Made by a program: the position numbers and the translations under genes. Below, one piece after another: positions 8,788 to 16,920 of a stretch of DNA of 64,000 bases. This DNA comes from an uncultured Lachnospiraceae bacterium (GTDB lineage: Bacteria > Bacillota > Clostridia > Lachnospirales > Lachnospiraceae). The notes under the pieces are model-generated. The model saw only the letters and a list, made by a program, of their open reading frames with translations, was not told the origin of the DNA and ran no database searches. Within the stretch, counting starts at the first letter, position 1, and each line of letters starts with the position of its first letter. The stretch covers positions 248,001-312,000 of the forward strand of contig CAKRVA010000003.1 in assembly GCA_934408585.1 (NCBI GenBank). The letters run 5' to 3'.

Positions 8788-10276
8788 CAGTTTTTACCCC
8801 CATTGCATATAACATTACTCGGTCTTCTGTAATTTCTTCTCCAACAAGCTCACCGCTTATAGTTCCTTCTTTCATAACTATAATTCTATTACATAAATTT
8901 ATAATTTCTACAAGATCTGAGGATACAACAATAACGCCAATCCCCTCTTTTGCAAGTTGATTAATGAGCTGGTATATCTCTGCCTTAGCTCCAACGTCAA
9001 TTCCCTGGGTAGGTTCATCCAGCAGCAAAATCGATGGTGATATACTCATCCATTTTGCCACTACTACCTTTTGGGCATTTCCGCCACTTAAATTTCCAAC
9101 TATCTGCGTACTGCCTGTTGTTTTAATATTTAACCGTTCAATATATTTTTTAGTTATGGCATCTTCGTCCTTTTTTTGCAGGAATCCCCATTTTGCTTTA
9201 AGCTGGGAATAAATTAACGTCAAATTTTCTTTTACGCTCAGGCATCGAACAATTCCCTGAGTTTTTCTATCTTCCGGAACCAGACCAATACCATTTCTGA
9301 TGGCATCCTTCGGTGAGTTGATAACTATTTTTTTACCTTTCAGAAATATTTCACCCGTTATCGTAGGGTCCGCTCCAAAAATTGCCCTTAAAATTTCACT
9401 TCTTCCAGAACCTACCAATCCTGCCAGTCCCAATACTTCTCCTTTCTTTAGTGAAAAGGAAATTCCTGACACATATTGATTACAAAGATTTTTCACTTCC
9501 AATATCGTTTCCCGTGTTTCGTGGCATTTCTCCGGATATACTTCCTTCAATTCCCTTCCAACCATTTTTACAATTAACTCTTCCATGGAAAGATCATCTT
9601 TGTTAAAGGTTCCTACATATGTTCCATCTTTCAAAACACTAATCCGATCTCCAATCTCATAGATTTCTTCCATCCGGTGTGAGATATAGATAATTGTGAT
9701 TCCATCCTGCTTAAGACTTTTTATGATTTTAAACAAAATCTGCACTTCTTTGTCATTAAGCATTGCTGTCGGTTCGTCCAGCACAATAATCTTGGACTGA
9801 CGCGACAAGGCTCTTGCCAGCATAACCATCTGTTTTTGTGCAATGCTCAGATTTTCCATAGGTGTATGTGGATTTACATCAAGCCCAACTCTTTTCAGAT
9901 ACGGTACAACAAATTCTGTGTTTTCTTTGACCAGATTAAAGCCCCATTTAGCTCTCTCCGTACCTAAAACAATATTATCCTGAACGGAAATCTTATCAAC
10001 CGTATTCATTTCCTGATATACTACCGTTATTCCTAATGCTGATGCCTCTGCCGGATTATGTATCTGAACCTCTTTACCATCCACATAAATTGTCCCGCTA
10101 GTGATGTCGTATGCACCGGATAATATTTTCATTAAGGTAGACTTTCCTGCGCCGTTTTCTCCTACCAGGCAATGAACTTCCCCTCTTCGTATTTCAAAAT
10201 TAATATCATCTAACGCTTTAACCGTTCCAAATCTTTTTTTTATGTGTTCAAATTTTAAAACAACATCATCGGACAT
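8774..10276 (-). CDS. Sugar ABC transporter ATPase (RbsA/MglA type, two nucleotide-binding domains)
   Basis: A 500-residue tandem ATPase. The first domain has Walker A GENGAGKST, signature LSIAQKQMV and Walker B IIVLDEPTA. The second has GLVGSGRSE, LSGGNAQKV and LLLDEPTQG. Both halves look functional, in contrast to the degenerate homologue at 12914-14359. The ATG at 10276 has no ribosome site immediately before it. The nearest purine-rich site (AGAAGGAGG) lies about 45 bases upstream, on the far side of a perfect 13-bp hairpin, and a five-codon mini-ORF ends 4 bases before the start. Translation may therefore depend on the hairpin or on re-initiation. Confidence 0.95.
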   Translation of the reverse strand: MSDDVVLKFEHIKKRFGTVKALDDINFEIRRGEVHCLVGENGAGKSTLMKILSGAYDITSGTIYVDGKEVQIHNPAEASALGITVVYQEMNTVDKISVQDNIVLGTERAKWGFNLVKENTEFVVPYLKRVGLDVNPHTPMENLSIAQKQMVMLARALSRQSKIIVLDEPTAMLNDKEVQILFKIIKSLKQDGITIIYISHRMEEIYEIGDRISVLKDGTYVGTFNKDDLSMEELIVKMVGRELKEVYPEKCHETRETILEVKNLCNQYVSGISFSLKKGEVLGLAGLVGSGRSEILRAIFGADPTITGEIFLKGKKIVINSPKDAIRNGIGLVPEDRKTQGIVRCLSVKENLTLIYSQLKAKWGFLQKKDEDAITKKYIERLNIKTTGSTQIVGNLSGGNAQKVVVAKWMSISPSILLLDEPTQGIDVGAKAEIYQLINQLAKEGIGVIVVSSDLVEIINLCNRIIVMKEGTISGELVGEEITEDRVMLYAMGVKTDEAC

Positions 10277-10285
10277 ATTTTAATT

Positions 10286-10314
10286 GAGGGCTTTCATATA
10301 CTATGAAAGCCCTC
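10286..10314 (-). promoter_or_regulatory. Perfect 13-bp hairpin and mini-ORF in front of the ATPase start
   Basis: Arms GAGGGCTTTCATA and TATGAAAGCCCTC pair perfectly around a 3-base loop. On the minus strand the hairpin is followed by an A/T stretch that is not a T run, so it is not a typical terminator. A strong GGAGGAGGAGG site lies on its 5' side and the ATPase ATG 9 bases beyond its 3' side. Inside it an ATG opens a five-codon frame (Met-Lys-Ala-Leu-Asn-stop) ending just before the ATPase ATG. It may tune binding-protein versus ATPase levels by mRNA protection or by placing the ribosome site near the start. Confidence 0.7.
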
Positions 10315-10332
10315 CTCCTCCTTCTGCTTAAT

Positions 10333-11382
10333 CTATTCAAAATTCTCCTGAACCCATTGATCTGCCATATCTGTTGTAACACTGACAATCTTCATATATT
10401 CAGAATATCCTTCATTTGCTGGCAATTCTCCATCGATTACCTTTTTCAGCAAATCCCATGCCGTTTCAGCCATAATTCTCGGTGAATTTCCTGCCACTGC
10501 TTTTAATGCACTATTTTCATCCTTCAGTTCTGCACAGTCTGTTTCGGTTCCATCAACACAAGCTACTAAAGAATCTGCTGCACTTCCGCGTCCATCTTCC
10601 TTTAATGCATCTAATGCACCAAGCCCTGAATCCGCATTGATTCCAAAAATAACATTAATCTCTGGATTTGCCTGTAACATATCTTCTGTAGCAGATAATG
10701 ATGTAGAACGAGAACCTCCTCCATCAACCGTCTGTGCTAATTCAAAATCTGGATAAATCGTCTGGAATCCCTCTACAAACCCCTGCACACGTAATGCACA
10801 AACAGGTGCTGAATATAAGTCTACCGCTCCACCAATCGGTGTTGTATCGGAATGATTTTTCTGCCAATATTCTGCTGCTGCAACGCCTGCCACACGTCCA
10901 AATTCCGTCTGATCGGACACTACCATCGGACATATTTCTTCATCAGGCTGAATATTATAGGTAACAACCGGAATTCCTGCTGCCTGAATTCTTTGAACCT
11001 GTGTTGTTAAGGTCGAAGATTCCAGACCGCATGTAATTACCCCGTCAGGATTCATCGCAATAATATCATCTACAATGTTATTGAACGTAGTAACATCACT
11101 ATTAATATCCATAACCGTCAGTTCAAAATTGTTCTCTTCTGCCAGACGCTCCAAAGTATGCTGCACATTTAACCAAAAGTTAATCTGCTGAGATTGAACC
11201 GTTGCCACAATCTGAAGCTTCTCCCCGTCAGCCGTTTCTTCCTGTCCTGCTTCCTCCACATTTTTGTTCTCTGTTACTTCTTCATTTCCATTGCTTTCCT
11301 GATTGGTATTGCTATTTCCACACGCAATCAGAGAAAAACTTATTGTCATCGCCAATAAAACACTCAATATTTTTTTTGCCAT
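10333..11382 (-). CDS. Sugar ABC transporter substrate-binding lipoprotein (RbsB-like)
   Basis: A 349-residue periplasmic-binding-protein-like lipoprotein (Peripla_BP_4 type). The signal ends in a lipobox (FSLIACG), so it is anchored on the outer face of the membrane. A low-complexity Asn/Glu-rich linker follows (about 23-50), then a two-lobed fold with GVITCGLESSTLTTQVQRI and VIFGINADSGLGALDAL segments. A GGGAGG ribosome site precedes the ATG. It lies 31 bases after the FAD oxidoreductase gene. A hairpin between it and the ATPase gene probably lets the binding protein be made in excess. Ligand unknown; the partner enzymes suggest a sugar, polyol or sugar acid. Confidence 0.93.
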   Translation of the reverse strand: MAKKILSVLLAMTISFSLIACGNSNTNQESNGNEEVTENKNVEEAGQEETADGEKLQIVATVQSQQINFWLNVQHTLERLAEENNFELTVMDINSDVTTFNNIVDDIIAMNPDGVITCGLESSTLTTQVQRIQAAGIPVVTYNIQPDEEICPMVVSDQTEFGRVAGVAAAEYWQKNHSDTTPIGGAVDLYSAPVCALRVQGFVEGFQTIYPDFELAQTVDGGGSRSTSLSATEDMLQANPEINVIFGINADSGLGALDALKEDGRGSAADSLVACVDGTETDCAELKDENSALKAVAGNSPRIMAETAWDLLKKVIDGELPANEGYSEYMKIVSVTTDMADQWVQENFE

Positions 11383-11413
11383 TTCTAATTACCTCCCATA
11401 ATAACAATTGATT

Positions 11414-12805
11414 CTATAAGTATTTTTCCAATAATCCCGGATTATCTTTTAATGGATTTTCATATTCCGGGTAATAACTAATCTCCGGAACCGGAACCGG
11501 ATCAATAATTGCTCCATGTTCTACCAATTTACTCTGAATTGTTTTTACATCAAGTTTTCTAACAGATATTCCGCTCTGAACACTAATTGCGCACGCTGTA
11601 CCAGCTGCTTCACCCATAGCCATGCATATGCCCGAACACAAAACTCCACTAGTAGCATCCTCTTCGGCTGACACACATTTTCCTGCAACCAGCAAATTAT
11701 CGATCTCGGTCTTCGGAACCATGACCTCATAAGGAACACCATAATATTCTCCCGGATTTAAGTAATAAAGAATATTCTGTCCACCCACTTCAGGACTATG
11801 TAAGTCTATCCCATATGCCGTAATCGCAATGCGATCCTCCATAACCTCTTTATTTAAAATAATTTCCTTTGACATAGACTTTTTCCCAACAAGATGTGGC
11901 TGACAGATGGTTCCTACCACCGGTGCCGAATCAATCATATAAGCATCTTCAAAACCTGTCCATTTTTCTTTCAGATACTTTAATACCTGCTGGCACTGCT
12001 TTCTGCATTCTATGGTTGCCTGCGTAAAGTCCTCTGCACTTGTTTCACTGCCGATATAGCGTGTCATTTCCACCCGGAATTCCCCTTCTCTCGGAAGCGG
12101 GAAGAAATTTACTGCTCCGTAAGGAATTTCTTTCACATTCGGTTTATAGGATGGTGTCACATTTTTCACGTTACCAACCCTGAACATTAGTGTCATAGAG
12201 CCTTTTTGTCCAACACCTCTGCATTCTACTCCAGCGGCTCTCGCGACTACCAGGCTTCCACTGCAGTCAATAATTTGCTTCGCCAGAATAACTTGTCTTC
12301 CGGAACGATTTTCAATTACAACACCTATTATTTTTTGGTTCTCCATTATTACATCCGTTACCATCGTATAATAGAATGTTTTTACGCCATATTCCTCCAT
12401 GAGTTCATCTGCCGACAGTTTAAACGCCTCCGGGTCCCATGGAGTAATCTGCAGGTCGTTCTCGCATCTTGATTTATCAAATGGATAGTACTTATTAGAC
12501 TTTATCAACTCATAACCTCTAATAGCTCCGCCCTTTTCAACCATCCGATCTACCAGCTTTTCAAAAACGCCTTTGATTAGTATCTTGTTACCAGAAACCG
12601 CCACCGCTGCCTCACAGTTGGTAATGAATCCGTTGGTCAACAGTCCTCCCAATGCACCATATGCATCCACGATTGCCGTATTCGCACCATTCTGTGCTGC
12701 TCCAACAGCAGCTCCTATGCCCCCAGCGCCACCGCCAACTACCAATACATCTACTTCAGCCACGACATCACATTCCTGGCTTGGAAGTACAACCTTTCTG
12801 TTCAT
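11414..12805 (-). CDS. FAD-dependent oxidoreductase (FAD_oxidored family)
   Basis: A 463-residue flavoprotein. The dinucleotide-binding motif VLVVGGGAGGIGAAVGAA stands near residue 20, and the segment AGKCVSAEEDATSGVLCSGICMAMGEAAGTACA near the C-terminus is the second FAD contact typical of FAD_oxidored proteins. The start is taken at the ATG at 12805, with a GAAAGGAG site 7 bases upstream; a 36-residue extension in the open frame has no ribosome site and poor composition. It is the first gene after the promoter at 12838-12866, ahead of the transporter genes, so it likely oxidises the imported compound. The substrate is unknown. Confidence 0.85.
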   Translation of the reverse strand: MNRKVVLPSQECDVVAEVDVLVVGGGAGGIGAAVGAAQNGANTAIVDAYGALGGLLTNGFITNCEAAVAVSGNKILIKGVFEKLVDRMVEKGGAIRGYELIKSNKYYPFDKSRCENDLQITPWDPEAFKLSADELMEEYGVKTFYYTMVTDVIMENQKIIGVVIENRSGRQVILAKQIIDCSGSLVVARAAGVECRGVGQKGSMTLMFRVGNVKNVTPSYKPNVKEIPYGAVNFFPLPREGEFRVEMTRYIGSETSAEDFTQATIECRKQCQQVLKYLKEKWTGFEDAYMIDSAPVVGTICQPHLVGKKSMSKEIILNKEVMEDRIAITAYGIDLHSPEVGGQNILYYLNPGEYYGVPYEVMVPKTEIDNLLVAGKCVSAEEDATSGVLCSGICMAMGEAAGTACAISVQSGISVRKLDVKTIQSKLVEHGAIIDPVPVPEISYYPEYENPLKDNPGLLEKYL

Positions 12806-12837
12806 TGCTACGCTCCTTTCTGTTATTTGATAACTAC

Positions 12838-12866
12838 ATTTTACAGAACCACAATAGCCGTCACAA
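12838..12866 (-). promoter_or_regulatory. Promoter of the FAD-oxidoreductase and sugar transporter operon
   Basis: On the minus strand, -35 TTGTGA (12861-12866), a 17-base spacer and -10 TAAAAT (12838-12843), about 33 bases before the start codon. The match is imperfect, which fits a promoter needing an activator such as the AraC-type response regulator encoded upstream. Confidence 0.5.
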
Positions 12867-12879
12867 TGAGAGCATCTAC

Positions 12880-12899
12880 AGAAAAATTGCAATATTTCT
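12880..12899. promoter_or_regulatory. Near-perfect 20-bp palindrome upstream of the sugar operon promoter
   Basis: AGAAAAATTGCAATATTTCT reads nearly the same on both strands, with a single mismatched pair around a central ATTGCAAT. It lies 13 bases upstream of the -35 box, a usual place for an activator site. Binding by the response regulator at 15161-16777 is an inference. Confidence 0.45.
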
Positions 12900-12913
12900 A
12901 TATTTAAAAACAA

Positions 12914-14359
12914 TCAATTCTCAACCAGTTCTTTTAGGGGGAATTCTGTTATTTTTCCTTTCCTCCAAAACAAAAATCTATCTGCCAGCATATAATTTTG
13001 CTCAATATTTTGTACCAAAAGCAGGACAGCCGTTCCATTCTCAGCAAGTTCCCATAATTGTTCCTTTATCATTTCATATGTAAGCACATCGGCATAGCGC
13101 CTTGGGTCCATACAAATAATCATCTGAGGTTTACTCAGTTTAATACGGTACAGTAAAATTGCCATTTTATCCTTTTCACTTAAATGTGTACAATCTTTAC
13201 ATTTTTCAAGTGCTTCATTCGGATAATGTTCTAAAAAATCTCTTTTTATAAAGTCCATACTTTTTTTGTTATAAAATCCTGCACGAGAAATTTTATGATA
13301 GTTTCCAAGGCATAAATTATCTGCCAGGGACATCTGTTCGATAATCTTATTGTTCAAATTAAAATCTACAAATAATATGCCACTATTTTTTATCGCATAA
13401 TCCTTTTCTCTAACTGGATGTCCATTAAAGCCAAAACTTCCTTTTTGCAAACTATTTGGGTTTAATAAGCATTCTAGCAGATTTAAATTATTAATATTTT
13501 CAAAATCTACTAATGTCAAAATTTCACCTTTATAAAGCTCAAAGGAAATGTCTGTAAGTTTTTCGGTGCATATATCCTCTGCTATAAATATTGGCTCTTT
13601 TTCGTTTTTCCTATCACTTTCCTTTCGACTGACCGAAGAGGGAAATATTTGGAAAATTATATTTTCATTTATTTGATTACGATTCTTATTTGGAATACTC
13701 TTCACTGCTGTTCCATTCACAAGAAAAACGATTCTCTCTGCACACATCTGCATATTTTGTAATTGATATCCTGCTATAATAAAGGAGATTCCCTTATTTT
13801 TTAATTGATTTAACAGTTGATTTAATTGAAGTATTTCCTGTGTACTGTATTTATCTGTAAAATCATCCAATATAATAACTTTTGCACCTATTATGCAGCT
13901 CTTTATAATTTCCAGCATATAGCTTTCAATTCCTGTCAAATTACATACCAATGTATCCGGTGCAATATTTAGTCCAAGTGCTTCCAATTCATTCTGTGTT
14001 CTTTCCCTAAATTTTCTGTCATGTACCCAGAACTGATGATGATAATGCTTTCTAATGTGAAAAATATTATCCACAACCGACATATTCTTTTGTAATCCGG
14101 ATTCTTTTCCCAAAACTGCAATCTGATTTCTAAGAGATACTTTTTTTCCGTATAATCTGTTTTCATCGAAAAAAAGAGTTCCCTGATCGAACTCTTCTTC
14201 CCCATTTAAAATATGAAATAACAATGATTTTCCACTTCCCTTAAGTCCCATAATTCCCAGGATTTCACTTTCATAAAGATTCATGGAAAAATCGTTTAGT
14301 ATCTCTTTGTTCCCTATTTTCTTATATAAGTGCGAAATTCGTAAAATTTCTTTTTGCAT
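12914..14359 (-). CDS. Degenerate RbsA-like tandem ABC ATPase, probable regulatory protein
   Basis: A 481-residue protein with the layout of sugar ABC ATPases but poor catalytic motifs. Domain one keeps Walker A (GLKGSGKS, about 38-45). Its signature is LTGIE rather than LSGGQ, and Walker B ends LDDFT where a Glu is normal. Domain two has no recognisable Walker A (VDFENINNLNLLE occupies that place) and IICMDP in place of LLLDEP. The start is the ATG at 14359, with GAAGGG 6 bases upstream; an upstream GTG lacks a site. It lies 19 bases after the histidine kinase gene and in the same transcript as the response regulator, not with the transporter. A sensory role linking transporter and kinase is inferred. 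Confidence 0.75.
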   Translation of the reverse strand: MQKEILRISHLYKKIGNKEILNDFSMNLYESEILGIMGLKGSGKSLLFHILNGEEEFDQGTLFFDENRLYGKKVSLRNQIAVLGKESGLQKNMSVVDNIFHIRKHYHHQFWVHDRKFRERTQNELEALGLNIAPDTLVCNLTGIESYMLEIIKSCIIGAKVIILDDFTDKYSTQEILQLNQLLNQLKNKGISFIIAGYQLQNMQMCAERIVFLVNGTAVKSIPNKNRNQINENIIFQIFPSSVSRKESDRKNEKEPIFIAEDICTEKLTDISFELYKGEILTLVDFENINNLNLLECLLNPNSLQKGSFGFNGHPVREKDYAIKNSGILFVDFNLNNKIIEQMSLADNLCLGNYHKISRAGFYNKKSMDFIKRDFLEHYPNEALEKCKDCTHLSEKDKMAILLYRIKLSKPQMIICMDPRRYADVLTYEMIKEQLWELAENGTAVLLLVQNIEQNYMLADRFLFWRKGKITEFPLKELVEN

Positions 14360-14378
14360 AGATATCCCTTCATTATTC

Positions 14379-15143
14379 TTAAATGCCACATCGCAGAGGT
14401 ATATTTATCTCAAAATCTGTTCCTAAATTTTCAACACTGGAAACATTTAATCCGTATTCTTCCCCAAAATACAACTGTAATCTCCGATTTACATTATATA
14501 GTGCAATTCCATTATGTGTAGAAGAGGATTCCCCTGGAAATTCATTTGCGTATATTCTATCCTTAAGCTCCTTAAGCTTTTGAAAACTCATCCCACATCC
14601 ATTATCCGATATTTTGATATTTACATGTTTTTTTGTACAAACAATGGTAATCTGAATTTCATTATCCTCACTCTTTTGTGCAAATCCATGTTCAATCGAA
14701 TTTTCAACTATTGGTTGCAAACTTAATTTTGGAATCATTCCCGACAATGCTTCTTCTGCCTGTTTTTCCATATTTATATCCAGCGATATTCTGTTTTTGA
14801 AACGAAATTGTTGAATTTTAATATAGTTTTTTACGTTTTCCAATTCTTCCCGAATGGTAACAATATTACTTTTCGTATTTATGCTATATCTGAAAAATTT
14901 CGATAGAGCTTCTGTCGTATCTGCAATTTCCGGGACTCCGTATAGCATGGCTTGTCCTCGAATACATTCCAAAACATTATATAGAAAATGCGGATTCATT
15001 TGCCCTTGTAACGCTGCAACATTAATTTGCTTATTCAGAAGCTCTCTTTCAAAATCATCCTTTTTTTCTTTTTCATGCTCCCTTATCTTTTGCTCTAATA
15101 ACTTATTCAATTGTGCTTGCGTCATCACAACTATTTTTTTCAA
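14379..15143 (-). CDS. Soluble sensor histidine kinase (His_kinase/HATPase_c, YesM-like core)
   Basis: A 254-residue kinase lacking any transmembrane or extracellular sensor part. An N-terminal coiled-coil-like stretch (about 10-40, Lys/Glu-rich) leads to the phosphoacceptor QMNPHFLYN (His52), then SLQPIVENSIEHGF as the N box and ISDNGCGM as the G1 box. YesM-type kinases usually have two membrane helices and a large outer domain, both absent here. The best start is a TTG at 15143 with GAGGAATGGGG upstream. It sits between the response regulator and the degenerate ATPase, so its signal probably comes from a partner protein inside the cell. Confidence 0.88.
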   Translation of the reverse strand: MKKIVVMTQAQLNKLLEQKIREHEKEKKDDFERELLNKQINVAALQGQMNPHFLYNVLECIRGQAMLYGVPEIADTTEALSKFFRYSINTKSNIVTIREELENVKNYIKIQQFRFKNRISLDINMEKQAEEALSGMIPKLSLQPIVENSIEHGFAQKSEDNEIQITIVCTKKHVNIKISDNGCGMSFQKLKELKDRIYANEFPGESSSTHNGIALYNVNRRLQLYFGEEYGLNVSSVENLGTDFEINIPLRCGI

Positions 15144-15160
15144 GTGTAATCCCCATTCCT

Positions 15161-16777
15161 CTAACCATATATTTTTCTATACTCAGAAGGTTTAATTCCA
15201 ACACTTTTCTTAAAAAGTTTACTAAAATACCGATTATCCAAATAGCCTGTTTTTTCTGCGATTTCATTTATTGAATCATTTGTATTTCTCAATAATTCCT
15301 TGGCGACTTCCATTCTATAGTTCGTTAAATAATCTGTAAAATTCTCCCCTGTTTCCTTTTTAAAGACATTAGAAAAATACACCGGATTCAAGTCAACCTG
15401 CAATGCCACATCTTCCAGACGAATCTGTTTCGAATAATTTTCTTCAACATAGGCAAATGCCATGCGTATTGGTTTTTTATTTTGTTGTTCTACCAGCTGT
15501 ACTAAATTCTCCATTGCTTCACTAACAGGCTTTACTATCGCCTTTTGTAGTGCCAACAGACTTACCGCTCCGCGTACCCCATAAAAAAATTGTTTCCGGA
15601 TATAATCTTCATTTATCTGTCCTGGAAAAAGGCTCTTTTCCGTTTGCAAAAACAGTTCCAATACCTCGGCAAGAAAATCCATTAGAGGCAAAAAGCTAAA
15701 CTGATTATGAACCTCATGAAAAAACATTTTCATTTGTTCTTTAAAGCTATCAATTTCTAATAATTCGAAAGACTTCTTTAAATTTCTGATATACTCTCTT
15801 TTTTGATCCTCATCTAAAATCTTTTCGGATTGTTTCACATTTTTCCAATAGATGATTCTATCGCATCCCATTACCATTCTACTGCCAATAGACGCATAAG
15901 CTTCTTCTTCCGACTTTTTGAGATATGCTACATTTGTATAAGAATTTCCTACTCCTATTGTTAATTGATAGTCTTTAAATAAATCCGCAAAATTCCGAAT
16001 GCGTTCAAAATAATTCTTTAATCTATCCTCTACTTCGTTATCCATATTAACGGGATAATTGATTGCAATTTTCAACGTTTCAAAATTCCAATCCGTCAAA
16101 ATGCAAGAACAGATATCACAAAACATATCTTCAAATGTTACACATATTTTATTTTGTATGGAGGAAGAATTCTCTGCATAGTCCTCCATCTGTTCCTCAT
16201 AATCAGATTTTACATAAACAATTCTAAACAATCCCTCTTTAAAGGAAATACCATACTCTGATTCAATATCACTAATAGTCAGATGCTGTTCTTCGATTTT
16301 TTGTATACCATTATTCAGAAAAAAACGTCGTAATAATTTTTTATTATCACTTATTAAAGGTTTTAGTTCCCGATTATTCTCTTCTTCAGAAATTTTGTCC
16401 GATAATTTTTTTAGTGCATCATTCAATTCCTTTGCATCTACAGGTTTTAAAATATAATCTTCCACATCATATTTTAAAGCATTATGAGCATATTCAAACT
16501 GCCTGTAACCACTAACTATTACGAAATGACAGGGAATCCCTTCCTTTCTTATTTTTCCTATAAGTGCAATTCCATCCATTTGTGGCATGGAAATATCCGT
16601 CACAACTATATCAGGATGCCTATCGAGAATCGCCTGATACAACTCCTGTCCATTATACGCTACCCCAATCAATTCCAAGCCAAGTCCATTCCAGTCAATT
16701 ACTGATTTTAACAACTCACAAATTAATTGTTCATCATCTGCAATTATTACTGTTCTTTTTCCACTATCATTGCTCAT
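15161..16777 (-). CDS. AraC-type two-component response regulator (YesN-like)
   Basis: A 538-residue regulator. The receiver domain (about 8-125) has the acidic pair DD at 14-15, phosphoacceptor Asp61 (VVTDISMPQMDG) and the conserved Lys in LKPVDAKEL. A long middle region (about 130-430) of unknown fold follows, then two AraC-type helix-turn-helix motifs at the C-terminus, ending KKSVGIKPSEYRKIYG. It is the first gene of the regulator-kinase-ATPase transcript. Its leader (16778-16890) carries the structured element described separately. It probably activates the promoter at 12838-12866 in response to the sugar. Ribosome site is weak (ACGGGG). Confidence 0.92.
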   Translation of the reverse strand: MSNDSGKRTVIIADDEQLICELLKSVIDWNGLGLELIGVAYNGQELYQAILDRHPDIVVTDISMPQMDGIALIGKIRKEGIPCHFVIVSGYRQFEYAHNALKYDVEDYILKPVDAKELNDALKKLSDKISEEENNRELKPLISDNKKLLRRFFLNNGIQKIEEQHLTISDIESEYGISFKEGLFRIVYVKSDYEEQMEDYAENSSSIQNKICVTFEDMFCDICSCILTDWNFETLKIAINYPVNMDNEVEDRLKNYFERIRNFADLFKDYQLTIGVGNSYTNVAYLKKSEEEAYASIGSRMVMGCDRIIYWKNVKQSEKILDEDQKREYIRNLKKSFELLEIDSFKEQMKMFFHEVHNQFSFLPLMDFLAEVLELFLQTEKSLFPGQINEDYIRKQFFYGVRGAVSLLALQKAIVKPVSEAMENLVQLVEQQNKKPIRMAFAYVEENYSKQIRLEDVALQVDLNPVYFSNVFKKETGENFTDYLTNYRMEVAKELLRNTNDSINEIAEKTGYLDNRYFSKLFKKSVGIKPSEYRKIYG

Positions 16778-16803
16778 ACCAAACCCCGTTCTATATACTT
16801 CAT

Positions 16804-16863
16804 ATTACAAAAAGGTGATATTAAGCCCGGATGGCAAATTATCACCGATTGCGTTTTTGTAAT
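16804..16863 (-). ncRNA. Structured repeat element, copy 1 (leader of the response regulator operon)
   Basis: A perfect 10-bp outer stem (ATTACAAAAA/TTTTTGTAAT) encloses a 7-bp stem GGTGATA/TATCACC (given on the plus strand), an inner GCC/GGC stem with loop CGGAT, and an unpaired GATTGCG on one side. The same core occurs at 53319-53368 with a different outer stem (GGAA/TTCC), a compensatory change. Both copies lie in the 5' leader of a minus-strand operon and in the same orientation relative to it. It is either a cis-acting RNA or a small mobile palindromic element; I cannot match it to a known riboswitch class. Confidence 0.6.
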
Positions 16864-16878
16864 TAATCCCACAAATAA

Positions 16879-16912
16879 AATAGTCCTGCGGTTATTATAC
16901 CACAAGACTATT
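16879..16912. promoter_or_regulatory. Interrupted palindrome AATAGTC-N20-GACTATT over the response regulator promoter
   Basis: The two half sites are perfect inverted copies. The same palindrome with the same 20-base spacing covers the cstA promoter at 53909-53942. Here it encloses TATAAT (minus strand, 16894-16899) with an extended TG element; in the same register as the cstA site, TTGTGG and TATTTT are 17 bases apart. It is a likely operator for a shared regulator. Confidence 0.55.
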
Positions 16913-16920
16913 TGCTCTGT

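Noticed and set aside
10286..10314. Hairpin after the binding-protein gene read as a simple terminator
   Set aside because: There is no T run on the minus strand after the stem; the following ATPase start and mini-ORF suggest a translation or mRNA-stability role.
12806..12913. A 36-residue N-terminal extension of the FAD oxidoreductase
   Set aside because: No ribosome site, Cys-rich atypical composition, and it would cover the promoter at 12838-12866; the ATG at 12805 has a clear GAAAGGAG site.
16878..16913. The AAATAGTC/GACTATTT repeat read as a terminator of the Fic gene or remnant
   Set aside because: The loop of 20 bases is long, no T run follows, and it contains a promoter; the match to the cstA promoter favours an operator.
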